The notes beneath the pieces are model-generated. The model saw only the letters and a program-made list of their open reading frames with translations, was not told where the DNA came from and did no database searches. A DNA stretch of 64,000 bases from Nitrospira sp. (GTDB taxonomy: Bacteria; Nitrospirota; Nitrospiria; Nitrospirales; Nitrospiraceae), in NCBI GenBank assembly GCA_024760525.1, contig CP060499.1, positions 3,555,501-3,619,500 of the forward strand, written 5' to 3'. The translations under genes and the position numbers were made by a program. Below are positions 53,864 to 63,176 of this stretch, piece after piece; positions within the stretch are counted from its first letter, which is position 1, and each line of letters opens with the position of its first letter.

Positions 53864-56185
53864 CTAGAATTGACTGTATTTTTCCCTAAGCCGTTGTCGA
53901 ATCAGTTCCGCCGCCGTGTTGAGAACAAAGGTAGCGACAAACAGGAGCAACCCCGCCAAAAAGAGCGTACGATACAAAGTTCCGCCGTGCGGGGCTTCGG
54001 GAATCTCCACGGCAATATTCGCGGAGAGCGTTCGAAACCCGTTGAATAGGCTCCAGTCCATGATCGGTGTATTGCCGGTCGCCATCAGGACAATCATGGT
54101 CTCTCCGACAGCCCGCCCTAGCCCAATCATCAGAGCCGAGAAGATGCCCGGGCTGGCTGAAATCAGGACCAAATGCATAAGCGTTTGCCATCGTGTGGCA
54201 CCAAGCGCCAAGGAACCGGCGATGAGATTCTTAGGAACATTGGAGAGGGCTTCTTCCGAGATGCTGTAGATGATAGGAATGATCGCAAACCCCATGGCCA
54301 CGCCGACCACGATGGCGTTTCGCTGATCGTAATTCAGGCCTAGATGTGCCTCCAGCCATGGCTTATAGTGCCCGTCGAACAAGAGCGACTCCCACCATGT
54401 GTTGGTCGCAAGGCACCACCAGACAACTGCGACGATGATCGGCATCATGAACAACGCCTCGACCCCCGGACGGACACGATGGCGAAGGGAAGCGGGCAGC
54501 ATCAGATAAAGCGCGGCAGAGACAAAGATAGCCAATGGAATGACCAGGATCATCGCCGTCATCGCGGGAAAGTTCCGCTCCAGAACAGGGGCAAACCAGA
54601 GTCCGGCAAGAAATCCGAGGACCACAGTGGGGAGCGCCGCCATAATTTCAATCGTGGGCTTGATCTTCGCCCGGAGGGTCGGATGCATGAACATGGCTGT
54701 ATAAATCGCGGCCAGTACCGACAACGGAACCGCGAGCAACACCGCATAGAAGGTGCCTTTCACCGTGCCAAAGATAAGAGGGGTCAAGCTGAACTTTGGC
54801 TCAAAATCATCCGACCCACTCGATGATTGCCAGACAAGCTGTGGTCGCTCATACCCCTCATACCAGACCGGTGAGAATAAGGTTGCCCAGGTAATTTCCG
54901 GATTAGGATTCGCAATCTGGTAATGGACCAGTCGATTATTCTCGGTCAAGCTGACAAGGCCGTCTGCCTTTGGAGAAAAATAGGTATTGCGAAGCAGCCC
55001 CTGTTGCGGAGTAAGAGTCAGCAACGTTTGTTCAGAAGTCGAATGATGCAGCCGGATTTCCCCTCCGGCATCGGTAGTGATAAAGCCCTTGTCCCGCTGT
55101 GAAATCGTGATGTCCGTGACCGCGCTCGAATGAGAGGCGAACCGATGGATGGCCGTCATATGCGTCGTATTGCTTCGAGGGTGCTCCCGCACAGGTGTCC
55201 ACACGGCAATCTTCCCTGACGCGTTGCCGACAACAAGACTCCGATCCCCCATCAAGTAGGCAAGCGCAGTGATCGCTTCGCCTTTCTCGGAAGCCTGAGT
55301 CGTCTCAACAAGCACAGGCTGTGCAGGTTCCCGTAGGTCGAAATGATACAGCTTCCCCTCATCCGTGCCGACGGCGAGGATTTCCGCACGACTCCCAAGC
55401 GTAAGCGCCGTCGGCAGACCTGAGATGTTGGGCGTGAGATCAACTTGCGTGATCGAGGGAGTGGACGTTCCATCCGGACGTGATACCGTTCGGCTCGTCG
55501 TGAGCCAGAGATGCCGGTCTTTCAACAGCGCGGCAATCCGAACATCGGATTCCGCGCTCTGGTAGGCCATTTTCGAAATGGCTTGTGGAGTCGGTGCGGC
55601 AAGGATTGGTGCCAGAACGGTGACTACCGGGGAGAGTGAACGTTCGTTATCTTTAAACTCCTGAGCGAATTCGATCGCCACCGGAATGACGCGCCCATCC
55701 CCTGTGCCCATGGCCACATTGTGCCCTTTCCCGAATGCACGTCCTAACGCCGTCACGGATTCATCGGGCAACAAGTCACGCGAAGGAATCTTTGATGGAG
55801 TGTGAGCCGCTCCTCCTAAGAAAACAAAGTCGAGGGAATCACCGCGTAGCACATAGGCGACCTCTTGCTGTTCATCGATTCCGATGATGGCGGCGGAAAA
55901 CGAACGCTCCAGCGGTGAGAGTGAAACCGGCTCAGTCGGTGTGGCTCGGGTTGGTTGAAAGAGCGGGATGACTTCCTTGACCAGAAACACACACATTCCG
56001 AGAATACAGAGGATAATGCCGATCCCGCCGGTCCTGATGATGAAGCCCGTGAGCCGATCCGTGATGGTCCTGATTTGGCGGCGGCTGAATAGCCCGCCCA
56101 CAAGGGCAGGGGTCGGAATTGAACCCCCGCCTGAAGAGGACTCTCCTTGAGCAGCGGGTATCGGTGTGAATGGCGGCACGTTCAT
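53864..56185 (-). CDS. pstC: PstC, phosphate permease fused to a periplasmic propeller-like domain
   Basis: A 773-residue subunit. One membrane helix (IGIILCILGMCVFLVKEVIP, about 50-75) is followed by about 380 residues of repeated beta structure with GxxDG and WD-like motifs (ALTLGSRAEILAVGTDEGKL, VVGNASGKIAVWTP, GFITTDAGGEIRLHH) that look like a six- or seven-bladed propeller in the periplasm. Then comes a normal permease (FGTVKGTFYAVLLAVPLSVL, EIMAALPTVVLGFLAGLWFA, ALGATRWQTLMHLVLISA with the EAA loop). Pseudomonas-type PstC is similarly enlarged. The start is uncertain: the ATG at 56185 is preferred because a five-bp hairpin (56242-56257) crowds the one at 56239. Confidence 0.92.
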   Translation of the reverse strand: MNVPPFTPIPAAQGESSSGGGSIPTPALVGGLFSRRQIRTITDRLTGFIIRTGGIGIILCILGMCVFLVKEVIPLFQPTRATPTEPVSLSPLERSFSAAIIGIDEQQEVAYVLRGDSLDFVFLGGAAHTPSKIPSRDLLPDESVTALGRAFGKGHNVAMGTGDGRVIPVAIEFAQEFKDNERSLSPVVTVLAPILAAPTPQAISKMAYQSAESDVRIAALLKDRHLWLTTSRTVSRPDGTSTPSITQVDLTPNISGLPTALTLGSRAEILAVGTDEGKLYHFDLREPAQPVLVETTQASEKGEAITALAYLMGDRSLVVGNASGKIAVWTPVREHPRSNTTHMTAIHRFASHSSAVTDITISQRDKGFITTDAGGEIRLHHSTSEQTLLTLTPQQGLLRNTYFSPKADGLVSLTENNRLVHYQIANPNPEITWATLFSPVWYEGYERPQLVWQSSSGSDDFEPKFSLTPLIFGTVKGTFYAVLLAVPLSVLAAIYTAMFMHPTLRAKIKPTIEIMAALPTVVLGFLAGLWFAPVLERNFPAMTAMILVIPLAIFVSAALYLMLPASLRHRVRPGVEALFMMPIIVAVVWWCLATNTWWESLLFDGHYKPWLEAHLGLNYDQRNAIVVGVAMGFAIIPIIYSISEEALSNVPKNLIAGSLALGATRWQTLMHLVLISASPGIFSALMIGLGRAVGETMIVLMATGNTPIMDWSLFNGFRTLSANIAVEIPEAPHGGTLYRTLFLAGLLLFVATFVLNTAAELIRQRLREKYSQF

Positions 56186-56308
56186 ACCCTGACTGTGACT
56201 CCTCTTCCCGACACGGCCGCATTGCCAGCTGCCCCACATTTCTCACAGGAAAGTGAGCGATCATGGACTGTTCACGATGACTCTATTCCTGACAGCTTGG
56301 CGTGAAAC

Positions 56309-57301
56309 CTATTCGACCTTCGGCAATTCCTTTTCGATCACGGCCTGAGGGAGCGGGAAGAAGCCATCCTTGATCACTACGGCTTGCCCCTCTTTACTAT
56401 AGATGAACTTAATGAATTCCTTCACGAGTGGATCGAGAGGCTTGTTCGGCGCTTTGTTCACGTAGATCAGCAGGTGCCGCCAGAGGGGGTACGATCCGTT
56501 CATAGCGTTTTCTTGCGTGGGGGCGACGAAAGGGCCTCCTTCTTTTTCTGCCAATGAAAGAGCCCGTACACCTGACGTCAAATAGCCGATACCGCTGTAG
56601 CCGACGCCTGCAGGATCCTCCGTGATCCCCTGGACTACCGAAGCAGAACCCGGTTGCTCCTTGACCTCATCCTTGTAGTCGCCGTTTTTCAACGCATACT
56701 CCTTGAAAAACCCATAGGTGCCGGATGCCGAGTTGCGGCCGTAAATGCTGATCGGAGATGCCGCCACTTCGCCTGTCACGCCAAGCTGAGCCCATCGCTC
56801 CAGGTTTTCTTGAGCACCGCGTCGACGCGTCTTGGAAAAGATTCCATCGACTTGCGTCATCGTGAGCCCCGGGACTGAGTTGTCCTTGTTGACGTAGACG
56901 GCCAGCGCATCGATGGCGACGGGAAAAGCGGTCGGCTTATATCTGAACTTTCGTTCGAAGGCATCGATCTCGGTATTTTTCATCGTTCTGGACATCGGCC
57001 CCAGTTGAGCCGTTCCTTCGATCAGGGCCGGAGGGGCGGTGCTTGATCCCTTGCCTTCGATTTGGATTTTGACCTGAGGATATTGCTTCCGAAAACCTTC
57101 GGCCCAGAGCGTCATGAGGTTGTTGAGCGTGTCCGAACCGATGCTGTTGACATTGCCGGATACCCCGCTGACTTTGATATAGCCTTTTAAGGCTGGGTCC
57201 AGCACGATGGCATCATCGGCATAGACCAATGGGGCGGCCGAAACAAGAGCTCCAATGAACACGAAAGCTGACAGACCAGACTTGGCAACTGATAATTTCA
57301 T
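56309..57301 (-). CDS. pstS: PstS, phosphate-binding protein
   Basis: A 330-residue periplasmic binding protein with a signal peptide (cleavage about AAPLVYADD). Its ligand loops are those of PstS: GSDTLNNLMTLWAEGFRK, EGKGSSTAPPALIEGTAQLG, GPMSRTMK, YGRNSASGTYGFFKE. The start is the ATG at 57301, which has AAAGGA 6 bases before it. The Pho-box array lies 42-80 bases upstream. First gene of pstSCAB-phoU. Confidence 0.94.
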   Translation of the reverse strand: MKLSVAKSGLSAFVFIGALVSAAPLVYADDAIVLDPALKGYIKVSGVSGNVNSIGSDTLNNLMTLWAEGFRKQYPQVKIQIEGKGSSTAPPALIEGTAQLGPMSRTMKNTEIDAFERKFRYKPTAFPVAIDALAVYVNKDNSVPGLTMTQVDGIFSKTRRRGAQENLERWAQLGVTGEVAASPISIYGRNSASGTYGFFKEYALKNGDYKDEVKEQPGSASVVQGITEDPAGVGYSGIGYLTSGVRALSLAEKEGGPFVAPTQENAMNGSYPLWRHLLIYVNKAPNKPLDPLVKEFIKFIYSKEGQAVVIKDGFFPLPQAVIEKELPKVE

Positions 57302-57342
57302 AGATAGTCCTTTCATTAGCCCTGACACCATAGCCTTGTTCT

Positions 57343-57381
57343 GTTATCAGCACGTTACGAGAGTGTTACGGGAATGTTACG
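57343..57381 (-). promoter_or_regulatory. Pho-box array of four 11-bp direct repeats
   Basis: Read on the - strand, CGTAAC recurs three times with exactly 11-base spacing (plus-strand GTTACG at 57376, 57365, 57354), followed in phase by GATAAC (57343). Seven-base units with four-base spacers repeated every 11 bases are the hallmark of PhoB binding sites, here CNGTAAC-like. It lies 42-80 bases before the pstS ATG. Confidence 0.7.
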
Positions 57382-57459
57382 TCCTGTCTGGTTCAGGTCC
57401 CCGTACATTCATTTCACGGACAAGACGATTTTGCCCCCTCCCCGTAAACCCGTAACACG

Positions 57460-58806
57460 CTAGAAGTTATATTGCAGCTGCGTACGGACAATATCTCCTT
57501 CCCGGATGTTGTAGGGGGCGGTCTGCGTATCGGTGCGTCTGCTTCGCGCATACGCAATCGTGAATTCCAAGGCTTTGCTTATGTGCCACTCAGCCCCGAT
57601 TTCCCATTCTCGGACGACATTGAAAGGTGTATTGGTTCGATGCTTCTTTGCCCCGCTATATTCTTGATAACGCACATAAGGGATGAGGGAGGTCAACCAC
57701 GGCTTGTTGACGTCCCATTTGTACATCCCTTGGACGTATCCGCCCTGGATAGAGCCCTCTTCAATCACGGTTCTTGTCGCGTTCAACTGGGGTCCATGAC
57801 CCCAGTTCCATTCAGCTTGGAAACCAATCGGCTGAGGATACAGCACAAAGTGCACGCCGACTCGCTCATCGAGAATGTTCCCGTTATTGATGAGAGTGGG
57901 AGCCCCCCCTGGGAGCCCGGTACCTGATGGGGTTCCGACATTGAAGGTTCCACGGTACGCATCCACTCCGAACTGGATAATCTGCCCGTATGGCAATTCA
58001 AGAGGATAGGTGGCATGCAGGACGATATGCTTATTGTCATTGCGTTCCGAGACATTGATGGTCTGGCCGTTATACACCCCGACACCGAGGACGCCATAGT
58101 CTCCCGATCCCTTGAGGCCCGAGTCGACCAGTTTCTTAAACAATTTTCTGGTGTCACTCGGCGTGTAATAGATGAAAAATCCCAGATCGCGCTCGCCGTT
58201 CAACGCACTGTTGATCCCGTCGCTTCGGTCGAAGGCAAGCCGATTTTGGCTGGACTGAAGATTTTCAAACCCAAACGGAACCTTCGACTGTCCGACTCGA
58301 ACTCGCAACTCTTTTTCCGCGAACATAAGAAAGGGTACGGGCATAAAGATATCGGCATAGGCGTCGCGAAGTTGCACGAAGTGGTTGCTCTGATCTCCGG
58401 TGGTGCCCGGAACAGTACCTGCAAATTCCGGTTGAATATAGAATGACAGCCAGTCCGTGACATCCCCTGAAATCACGAGTCGGACGCGGCGGAAGGCGAA
58501 GCCTGTATTATCCCGAATGGTGTTGTCGTACTCGCTCCGTATGCTCTTATCACCGGGAAGATAGGTATAGCGAGCTTGCACATAGCCCCGTATGCTGATC
58601 TTATCGAACCACTTCTTGATCGCTGACCGTTCCTGAATAATCGCTTCTTCTTTCTCATGCTCGGCCTTGAGTTTGAGCCATTCTTCTTTCGTGATCTGCC
58701 CCTTTTCGTAAAGGAGATCCTCGACGCTGGCATGAACCATGGTGGCCGAGAAGATCCCACCAAGACAGATCACACACACCGTAACTGCGAACCACCATCC
58801 CTTCAT
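57460..58806 (-). CDS. Phosphate-type porin (OprP/OprO family)
   Basis: A 448-residue precursor with signal peptide (cleavage near MVHASVED), an N-terminal SHOCT-like motif (DLLYEKGQITKEEWLKLKAE) and a short coil, followed by a barrel: WFDKISIRGYVQARYTYLPG, DTRKLFKK, and a terminal Phe (VRTQLQYNF). OprP/OprO form trimeric anion or polyphosphate channels made under phosphate starvation. A weaker Pho-box pair is upstream and pstS is next in the same direction, so a phosphate role is likely. GGAGG lies before the ATG. Confidence 0.85.
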   Translation of the reverse strand: MKGWWFAVTVCVICLGGIFSATMVHASVEDLLYEKGQITKEEWLKLKAEHEKEEAIIQERSAIKKWFDKISIRGYVQARYTYLPGDKSIRSEYDNTIRDNTGFAFRRVRLVISGDVTDWLSFYIQPEFAGTVPGTTGDQSNHFVQLRDAYADIFMPVPFLMFAEKELRVRVGQSKVPFGFENLQSSQNRLAFDRSDGINSALNGERDLGFFIYYTPSDTRKLFKKLVDSGLKGSGDYGVLGVGVYNGQTINVSERNDNKHIVLHATYPLELPYGQIIQFGVDAYRGTFNVGTPSGTGLPGGAPTLINNGNILDERVGVHFVLYPQPIGFQAEWNWGHGPQLNATRTVIEEGSIQGGYVQGMYKWDVNKPWLTSLIPYVRYQEYSGAKKHRTNTPFNVVREWEIGAEWHISKALEFTIAYARSRRTDTQTAPYNIREGDIVRTQLQYNF

Positions 58807-58841
58807 GAAACTCCCTCCTCTCCGCTATTCAGTTCATAACG

Positions 58842-58868
58842 CGCACTGTGCGCACTGTGCATACCGTG
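58842..58868. repeat. Nine-base tandem repeat, 2.5-3 copies
   Basis: CGCACTGTG is repeated twice (58842-58859), followed by the degenerate copy CATACCGTG. It lies in the leader of the porin gene, 36-62 bases before the ATG. Confidence 0.5.
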
Positions 58869-58927
58869 CGATTTCGAACACGGCACAGAGATATAGAGGT
58901 CCCCGATTAAGTTGACGATACGGAATT

Positions 58928-58943
58928 GTTAATGATTTGTTAA
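58928..58943 (-). promoter_or_regulatory. Two-unit Pho-box-like repeat upstream of the porin gene
   Basis: Two GTTAA units (58928 and 58939) with 11-base spacing; on the - strand TTAAC-N6-TTAAC. It matches the register of the pstS array but is more AT-rich and shorter. Confidence 0.4.
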
Positions 58944-59073
58944 ATCAGCTACGACTTGGTTGGCTGGATCGGAGTGCGAAGCTGTTTTGACGCACTGATT
59001 CATCCTAATCAGATAAAGGGGGAAAGTGGGTACGTGAAGTACCGGCACAGTGGACTGAAAAGCCAAAAGCGAA

Positions 59074-60054
59074 CTATTGAGCAGGGACGGCTTTGAAAGG
59101 TTTTCTCTTAGGCGTCGGCTGGGGTGGTTCGCGACGTAACTGTTTTAACTGCTCTTGTAACTCTTCCATACGTGCATCTTGCTTATCCAGTCGATCCCGA
59201 AGCTCTTGATTGATACTGGAAAGCTCTTCAACTTGATGTTGGAGCTCTTCTGATGAAGTACGACCTTGACCCCTTTCTATTGCGGGTGTTGCGGGTGTGA
59301 GGAATGGCGACCCAGCTCGCTCCTGATTCATAGGTGAGCCTGGGACTTTCTCTCTCTGCACCAGGACTTCCTTGACATTCAATGAAAGGTGGACTGTTTC
59401 AAATGGTGCCCATCGTGGCTGTTCGAGATCCGGCACAGCCGCCACTTGAGCGGGAGCGATCACTGAAAGCTTCATCCCCTTGGTGTCTCGGATATCTCGC
59501 AGTTCTCCCCCACCTGAGTCTGTCCGAATAATCGAGGAGTGGTCCGTCACGATGACATGAAGATAGCGCCCGCGAAAAAACAGAAAGCCTATCGTTCTAT
59601 CTTCGCTATAGGTTACATCCGGCTTTGGCAATGAAAACGACACTCGTTCATCAGGTTTCGCCTCTCGGAAGGCCGACACGAGATGCCCCGAGATCGCCGA
59701 TAACTCCTTGGGGGTGAAGAGAGGCATAGGTTGCGGGCTTGTCACGAGGCCGACGAGAGTGCCGCTATACCCGCTGACCCGAATACACTGGAGAAGCGAT
59801 TCCACATCTTTCGGAGTTATATTCATCGGATGATGATTGACCACCAGCTGGGAAGCACGGGCGACTGTAGGATCGGTATCCAACCCGATGCGAATACCCT
59901 CTCGGTCATACACCGTTCGTCCCTGGCTCAAGCTGCTGCAACCAGCGATGTTGACAAAAATGCAAAGAGCCATCCCTGCAAAGAATGTCCATGCGACGCG
60001 CCGCTTAACGGGGGTTGGGTTTGTCATCTTGTCGATGTTTGAGAACGCCTCCAT
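59074..60054 (-). CDS. Unknown lipoprotein with C-terminal coiled coil
   Basis: A 326-residue lipoprotein: lipobox IAGC near residue 39, a globular domain to about 225 (TVYDREGIRIGLDTDPTVA, VARASQLVVNHHPMNITPKD, ITPKDVESLLQCI), then an unstructured stretch and a coiled coil (ELQHQVEELSSINQELRDRL) ending in a basic Pro-rich tail. I do not recognise the family. It is 21 bases downstream of slp and in the same direction as the porin, so all three should be one envelope operon. Confidence 0.75.
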   Translation of the reverse strand: MEAFSNIDKMTNPTPVKRRVAWTFFAGMALCIFVNIAGCSSLSQGRTVYDREGIRIGLDTDPTVARASQLVVNHHPMNITPKDVESLLQCIRVSGYSGTLVGLVTSPQPMPLFTPKELSAISGHLVSAFREAKPDERVSFSLPKPDVTYSEDRTIGFLFFRGRYLHVIVTDHSSIIRTDSGGGELRDIRDTKGMKLSVIAPAQVAAVPDLEQPRWAPFETVHLSLNVKEVLVQREKVPGSPMNQERAGSPFLTPATPAIERGQGRTSSEELQHQVEELSSINQELRDRLDKQDARMEELQEQLKQLRREPPQPTPKRKPFKAVPAQ

Positions 60055-60075
60055 ACCGCCTTTCTGGTCCTGCGC

Positions 60076-60609
60076 TTAGGGAGTTGATGCGTTTGCACAG
60101 ACCGTTTCTTGCTTGAGCGTGACATATCCTGCTTCGTAGTAAGGAAAGTCTGCGATCTCTCGTCCCTGTGTATTCCAAAAATGAAGACATTGGGCGGCGA
60201 CAACCGGAAAGCTGCGGGAGAGATTCTTGACCGTGAAGACTTTCCACGGATGAGTCACGCCTACGGCGATCACTCGATTGCCCGGTTGGAGATTCGGCAT
60301 CTCGATGGTTCCCTGATAGATAATGACAAATTCCCCGTTGCTTTCGCCATTGTCCTTTGGACCGTAGGCCGGATAGTCGACGATGGGCATCTGAGAAACG
60401 ACGATGATCACCATGTCATCGGAAGACTGAGCACGCACAATCCGCCCTCCGATTTGAACTTTTTTAGATTCGGATCCATCGTGCCACAGGGAAAAATCAA
60501 AATGGGTATCAATACCTTCCGTTGTCTTGGGTGGAAACACATGATGGGAAGGCGCGCAGGCGCTCATCATAACCAAGGATAGGATCAGAAGCCCACTAAC
60601 AATTTTCAC
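60076..60609 (-). CDS. slp: Slp family outer-membrane lipoprotein
   Basis: A 177-residue lipoprotein beginning at GTG 60609, which follows AGGAGGT; the longer frame from 60636 begins before that site. The lipobox is VMMSAC. The mature part has the Slp pattern: KKVQIGGRIVRAQ near 60, VIIYQGTIEMPNLQPGNRVI, FPYYEAGYVTLKQETVC. Slp is made on carbon starvation and in stationary phase and is thought to stabilise the outer membrane. It follows the porin by 36 bases. Confidence 0.83.
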   Translation of the reverse strand: MKIVSGLLILSLVMMSACAPSHHVFPPKTTEGIDTHFDFSLWHDGSESKKVQIGGRIVRAQSSDDMVIIVVSQMPIVDYPAYGPKDNGESNGEFVIIYQGTIEMPNLQPGNRVIAVGVTHPWKVFTVKNLSRSFPVVAAQCLHFWNTQGREIADFPYYEAGYVTLKQETVCANASTP

Positions 60610-60645
60610 ATTCACCTCCTCACGCCGTTCCATCAAGCATCGTCA

Positions 60646-62208
60646 CTACATATATCGCAGCTGCCACTGAAGGAAAAATGCGTTCTGTGCAAATGGGTCC
60701 GTAGCGGCATTAAGCGCCACACCCGGCCCCAATCCTGAATGGTGTCGAAACTCATAGTTGAACTGGATTTTAGACTGCATTTTGGGCGGAAAATTTTCAA
60801 AATAATACGTCAGGCCGACGATTTGTCTGGTATAGAGATCGCTCGACAGTCTGGTATTAGGATCGAACTGCTCATACATATAGACCGGCTCAAAGTTTTC
60901 GAGTGGCCCTTCCGTGAAGAGATACTTGGCCAGGACATACCAGGTACGTCGATTTGCCCCCGGCGCGCCGGATCCGCCGCAGCTATCAAGACAAGCTCCA
61001 TTGGCAGCCGTACCCACCGTGGTGGGATTCGAGCCGTCATGCCCTTGCCAATATTCTCCATAAACCACGAAACCGGGCAAAAACTTCGGGTTGTAACGAA
61101 AATCCACTCCATAGCGGTCGAAGTGACCTTTGCCACGACCATTAATGAATGTCCCGGCATTGTTTGACGTCCCCTGAATCATGGTGAAACTGACAAACGA
61201 GACATCGTCGCCAAAAAGCCGGATGCGGGTGTACACGGCCTTCGGTTGATTGGCCCCGCCGATCCCGGACGTGTTACTGACTATGCCGTTGGCTTGAAAG
61301 TTATTGTTGTTCATGACACCGACCACGTATTCGAGACGATTCAGGACTTTGCCTCGAACATCGACAAAGTAATCGCGTTCTTGAAGGAACTCGATCGCTC
61401 CGCCCGTGCCATTCCTATTTTGACCTGGTCCACCACCGCCTCCCACTCCATTTAAATAAGGAGAGCTGATGATATCCCGCAAACCACCTGACGTTTCAGT
61501 AAAGATACCGAAGGGCATGCGGAAGACTCCCATCCTGATGATGTTGAGGTTGGGCGCCCATGATTGAACCGGCCGAACATCGATATAGGCCTCGCGAAAG
61601 AAGGTCGCGACGGTCGGATTGGACGTGCCAGATAAGGGTGTGTTGTTCGTCAAATTCGTACTTTGAAACTCCATCAACATATGCCAGCGCGGAAGATAGT
61701 CGCTCAGTCTTCCCCACAAAACCAGCTCGGCGCGGCGAATAGACAAGCTATCCTGACTTCTTCCTTCGGGAACATTGGCGTTGACGTGTCCATACAGAAA
61801 TTGCAATGCATTCAGACCGATATTGACCTTATCCCGCAGGATCGGAAGAACTTCGGTTCTGCTCTTCCAATCCTCCAAGTTGTCCAGTCGTCGTGTTTGG
61901 TGTACAGCCTGATATTCTTGCTCTGATCGAATCCGGAGCCACTCTTCCTTGGTGATGGAGCCCTTCTGAAGGAGAAGATCTTCCAGAGATATTCGACCCG
62001 GTGGGGCGTGACTAGCCGGTGATGATCCTTGCTTCTCAGGCGGTGAATCGGTCTGTTGTGCCGTGACTATTGGGTTCTGCGATGGTCTCTGACTGGTTGA
62101 AGTCTCCTGAGCCAATAGAGGTTGCTGTTCCAGCGCGAACGATGTAGCCATAAGTATGGTCACAAGGATCATTGGGGCATTACCCGCCGTACCAGACAAA
62201 CTTCTCAT
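60646..62208 (-). CDS. Outer-membrane porin with N-terminal SHOCT-like motif
   Basis: A 520-residue precursor. After the signal peptide (about 1-35) comes a Pro/Ser/Gln-rich linker, then EDLLLQKGSITKEEWLRIRSE, closely like the motif in the porin at 57460. A barrel of beta strands follows (LNALQFLYGHVNANVPEG, VRRAELVLWG-type segments, YMYEQFDPNTRLSSDLYTRQ), ending in LRYM. It is longer than OprP, and its substrate is unknown. The ATG at 62208 has a strong AGGAGG site; the frame upstream to 62310 is not supported. First gene of a three-gene operon with slp and the lipoprotein. Confidence 0.82.
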   Translation of the reverse strand: MRSLSGTAGNAPMILVTILMATSFALEQQPLLAQETSTSQRPSQNPIVTAQQTDSPPEKQGSSPASHAPPGRISLEDLLLQKGSITKEEWLRIRSEQEYQAVHQTRRLDNLEDWKSRTEVLPILRDKVNIGLNALQFLYGHVNANVPEGRSQDSLSIRRAELVLWGRLSDYLPRWHMLMEFQSTNLTNNTPLSGTSNPTVATFFREAYIDVRPVQSWAPNLNIIRMGVFRMPFGIFTETSGGLRDIISSPYLNGVGGGGGPGQNRNGTGGAIEFLQERDYFVDVRGKVLNRLEYVVGVMNNNNFQANGIVSNTSGIGGANQPKAVYTRIRLFGDDVSFVSFTMIQGTSNNAGTFINGRGKGHFDRYGVDFRYNPKFLPGFVVYGEYWQGHDGSNPTTVGTAANGACLDSCGGSGAPGANRRTWYVLAKYLFTEGPLENFEPVYMYEQFDPNTRLSSDLYTRQIVGLTYYFENFPPKMQSKIQFNYEFRHHSGLGPGVALNAATDPFAQNAFFLQWQLRYM

Positions 62209-62231
62209 GCAAGATCCTCCTGATAATAATT

Positions 62232-62821
62232 CTATGTAGGGTTTACGCCAGGCTTGTCTTGTGAGGGGATGGTCGTCTCTGTATTGACTGCAGTTGCCCG
62301 GGGAAAACACCCAAAGTAATCGCTCCGTTCTGAGCTTGGGCGAGTAGGAATAGAAACCATCGCAACCGTATCACCCCCCACCGGTACCGCAGTCGGCTCA
62401 TGGTCATATTGAGTGAGGAATTTCTTCGCTTCGTGATGATAGAGCCGATCCGGTGTGGCAAGCAGTTGGAAGCTGGAGGCACGATCATCTAACATCATGA
62501 CCTTGCCGGTCTTACTGAGCATTGGCTGCAGAAACTCCGTGACGGCTTTGGAGCTTCTTTTTTCCCATCAACGGCGATTTTCTGCTGAAATCTTTGAGAT
62601 TCCGCGATCAGATGAGTGGCGAGTGGGTTCAGTGCATCTGAACTCTGAATTTTGAAGGCACCGCTGACCTGCTTCTTCGGAGTATATTGAGTCAGTGTAG
62701 AATTTGCGGTTACGGCAGCTAAGGGGTCACCGTGTTTCGCTGAAGATCGTTCAGCCAAAAAGACTAGGTGAAGTAAAGAGAGCAGAACGAACACAACCGT
62801 TCTCTTAGAGGATGCAATCAT
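62232..62821 (-). pseudogene. Exported protein of unknown function, frameshifted
   Basis: The first frame (62495-62821) starts with a signal peptide (TVVFVLLSLLHLVFLAE) and encodes about 108 residues. The second frame (62232 to about 62560) continues with TEFLQPMLSKTGKVMMLDDR and about 75 more. The joint falls just after GKKEAPK, where six A residues precede the switch; adding one base gives a smooth ~195-residue protein. The alternative is two separate small genes. I do not know the family. It sits 23 bases before the porin gene on the same strand. Confidence 0.55.
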
Positions 62822-63176
62822 GCTGCTTCTTTGCGTAAGCACAAAGACTGTCGGTTTTAGGTCTAGAGGCGAAGAGTTGCGCTGACAGACGCTACGTGAA
62901 GCGCGACATTCGAACAACTAGGAGTTGACTCTAGTTGCAAAACTAATTCTGCTGGGGGATGAATCACATACTTGAGACAGTGAGTAACTGTGTTGTTACA
63001 CACGTATTAACTTCGAGTTACGAATGTGTAAACCAATTAACACCAAGCTTAGACGAAGACGAACCGGACGGGAATGGCGCCGGTTATTCAATACATCGCG
63101 ATTCATGCCACTGAGCGTAGCGACTCTGGTCGTTGGGAACCTTATCTACATCATTTGATCGGTCTCCGGAGGGAAT
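62822..63176. other. Gap before the small anchored protein
   Basis: About 355 AT-rich bases with no credible gene; it should hold divergent promoters for the two flanking genes. Confidence 0.45.

Noticed and set aside
62560..62590. Programmed -1 frameshift at the A-run
   Set aside because: A slippery A_AAA_AAG site needs a zero-frame phase of AAA AAG; here the codons are AAA AAA GAA, and no downstream stimulator is evident.
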